Below are positions 5,421 to 6,689 of a stretch of 6,689 nt of DNA, piece by piece. The notes under the pieces were generated by a model. It did not search any database. It was not told where the DNA came from and saw only the letters and a program-made list of their open reading frames with translations. Numbering within the stretch: the stretch's first letter is position 1; every line of letters begins with the position of its first letter. The translations under genes and the position numbers were made by a program. Origin of the DNA: JAVBPB01 sp031549965 (GTDB lineage: Bacteria > Bacillota > Clostridia > Lachnospirales > Lachnospiraceae); the NCBI GenBank assembly GCA_031549965.1, contig JAVBPB010000112.1, positions 1 through 6,689 of the forward strand, in the 5' to 3' direction.

Positions 5421-6671
5421 TTACATCATAGCGGATAGCAATATACCTATTGTCTCATTACAATATCTCAGCCACATATGGCTATAATCGCTGGCGTAAA
5501 CATCATAATACTTTTGATTTTTTGTATCATTGATATTCAACCTAAATCTTCCATTGTAAATATCAGCGACAATAGGATGATTAAAGACATCAAAGTTTTT
5601 GCCCTTAAAAATAATATCCCAAAGATTATCAAAAAGTATTGATAATTCCGTGCTGACAAGACTAAATGAGCTTAGAAGACATTTTTTATTGCACGAAAAG
5701 CTATAACCATCCGAAATATAACAAATAGAATCCGCATAACTATTTTTTTGACCATAGCATGGCAAACTTCTATCGGATAGTTTGTAAAAAGTAGCATTTT
5801 TTATATCGGTTTGCTCAGCAATGCTAACCAAACCATCAAATGATTTTTTTGTTATTGTAACAATATCTCTTTCTGTAAAATAATCAACACTAGTTGTTAC
5901 CGAGGATAAGTGACCTGATACTCCTGCAATTACTATCAATTCCGGTCTACTATTCAATTTATTCCACTTGTCTTTTAAATTACTAAAATACTTCCCCGAA
6001 TTTAATTTTTCAACACACGATTTAAATCTTTGAGAAGCCCCTTCATCTGATACCATTTCCTTATAAACATTTATCTTGAACGGCTTTGCTAAAAAGTTAA
6101 GTATCACCAAATTATTTGCAAGTGAAACTGGAGAATATGGAGTAGAAATTGAAACAAGTTTATAAATACTATTCGGTCTTTCAATAGCAGCTTCCAAGTT
6201 TACAAGTCCTCCTTGGCTATGTCCAACTAAAATAATATTTATTCCAATATCATACGATTTAATTGAATCAATAATAAATAATAATTTTTTTCTTTGATTT
6301 TCAATTGAATCATACACGTCATTGAAATTTACCCCTTTGCCAAGAGAAGTTCTAACTAATACAGATTTATTTGCATATCTTTTTGAAGTATCTACGAGAT
6401 TAGCAATTTGCTTTCTAAAATCATTCATCAATGATGCCGATTTCCCTAAATATCCATTAATATCTAGTCCATAAAACGTGTTATTTTCGCAATTGAATTT
6501 TGACATATCAATAAAAGAATCTTCTGTTGATTTATTAATATCTTTATAAGCGATTGTCGTCAAGAAACCATTTGTCAGTTTGTTAATTGTTTGTATAAAA
6601 TCGGTTTCATTATCCCCAAGTCCAGCTTGGAATAAGACGATTGTAAATTTATTTTTTTGTAGTGAACTCAT
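5421..6671 (-). CDS. Cytoplasmic alpha/beta-hydrolase, lipase-like
   Basis: This 416-residue protein has a nucleophile elbow GHSQGG (residues 150-155, Ser152) after the strand INIILV, followed by KLVSISTPYSP, as in lipases and esterases. SFDGLVSIAEQ (Asp279) matches the acid region of triacylglycerol-lipase-type enzymes, and DYSHMWLRY near the C-terminus gives His398, so a full Ser-Asp-His triad is plausible. The N-terminal strand FTIVLFQAGLGDNETDF fits the oxyanion-side loop of the same fold. There is no signal peptide, so it should act inside the cell, unlike secreted lipases. Substrate (lipid ester, peptide or other) is unknown. The start is firm: AGGAGG lies five nt before ATG 6671. Its promoter lies outside the window. 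There is no clear terminator after it, so it may be read together with the lipoprotein gene. Confidence 0.85.
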   Translation of the reverse strand: MSSLQKNKFTIVLFQAGLGDNETDFIQTINKLTNGFLTTIAYKDINKSTEDSFIDMSKFNCENNTFYGLDINGYLGKSASLMNDFRKQIANLVDTSKRYANKSVLVRTSLGKGVNFNDVYDSIENQRKKLLFIIDSIKSYDIGINIILVGHSQGGLVNLEAAIERPNSIYKLVSISTPYSPVSLANNLVILNFLAKPFKINVYKEMVSDEGASQRFKSCVEKLNSGKYFSNLKDKWNKLNSRPELIVIAGVSGHLSSVTTSVDYFTERDIVTITKKSFDGLVSIAEQTDIKNATFYKLSDRSLPCYGQKNSYADSICYISDGYSFSCNKKCLLSSFSLVSTELSILFDNLWDIIFKGKNFDVFNHPIVADIYNGRFRLNINDTKNQKYYDVYASDYSHMWLRYCNETIGILLSAMM

Positions 6672-6676
6672 ATTTT

Positions 6677-6682
6677 CCTCCT
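6677..6682 (-). promoter_or_regulatory. Strong ribosome binding site of the hydrolase gene
   Basis: AGGAGG on the minus strand, five nt before ATG 6671. It is a perfect match to the Firmicutes anti-Shine-Dalgarno and fixes the hydrolase start close to the window edge. Confidence 0.85.
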
Positions 6683-6689
6683 ATTTTTG

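Noticed and set aside
3990..6671. CBASS-like system (nucleotidyltransferase plus phospholipase)
   Set aside because: The nucleotidyltransferase is of the minimal type at a C-terminus, not a cGAS/CD-NTase, the hydrolase is not patatin-like, and the lipoprotein gene with a terminator lies between them.

Overview
The window is a piece of a tailed-phage genome or prophage from a low-GC Gram-positive host (Bacillota). Supporting signs are the AT-rich sequence, AGGAGG-type ribosome binding sites before most genes, TGA used as a real stop codon (so not a mycoplasma code), and a terminase small/large subunit pair. I cannot name the genus. Every supported gene is on the minus strand, so transcription runs from the right end to the left end.

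Right part (about 3990-6671): three AT-rich accessory genes. In order of transcription they are a cytoplasmic alpha/beta-hydrolase with a lipase-like Ser-Asp-His triad, a small secreted lipoprotein with its own promoter and terminator, and a protein with a long helical N-terminus and a C-terminal minimal nucleotidyltransferase domain. None is a standard virion or packaging gene. They look like phage cargo, possibly defence or superinfection exclusion, but that role is inference.

Middle part (about 2490-3980): an amidoligase (glutamine-synthetase-like fold) and a gamma-glutamylcyclotransferase-like protein form a two-gene operon. It starts at a roughly 93-bp leader and ends at a Rho-independent terminator. 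One enzyme would make, and the other cut or trim, gamma-glutamyl-type amide bonds.

Left part (1-2430): a second copy of the same leader precedes a tightly coupled run of five genes: a DUF6329-like protein, a 45-residue small protein, a zinc-ribbon/DUF3846-like protein, terS and terL. The starts and stops touch or overlap (TAATG, TGATG, a 1-nt gap, ATGA), so this is one translational unit leading into DNA packaging. terL runs off the left edge.

The most notable non-coding structure is the leader repeated at 2341-2430 and 3888-3980, with a dyad centred on TATATA. Its upstream 24 nt recur a third time inside the small gene at 1958-1981. This suggests the amidoligase operon and the packaging operon are controlled together and that the leaders arose by module duplication.
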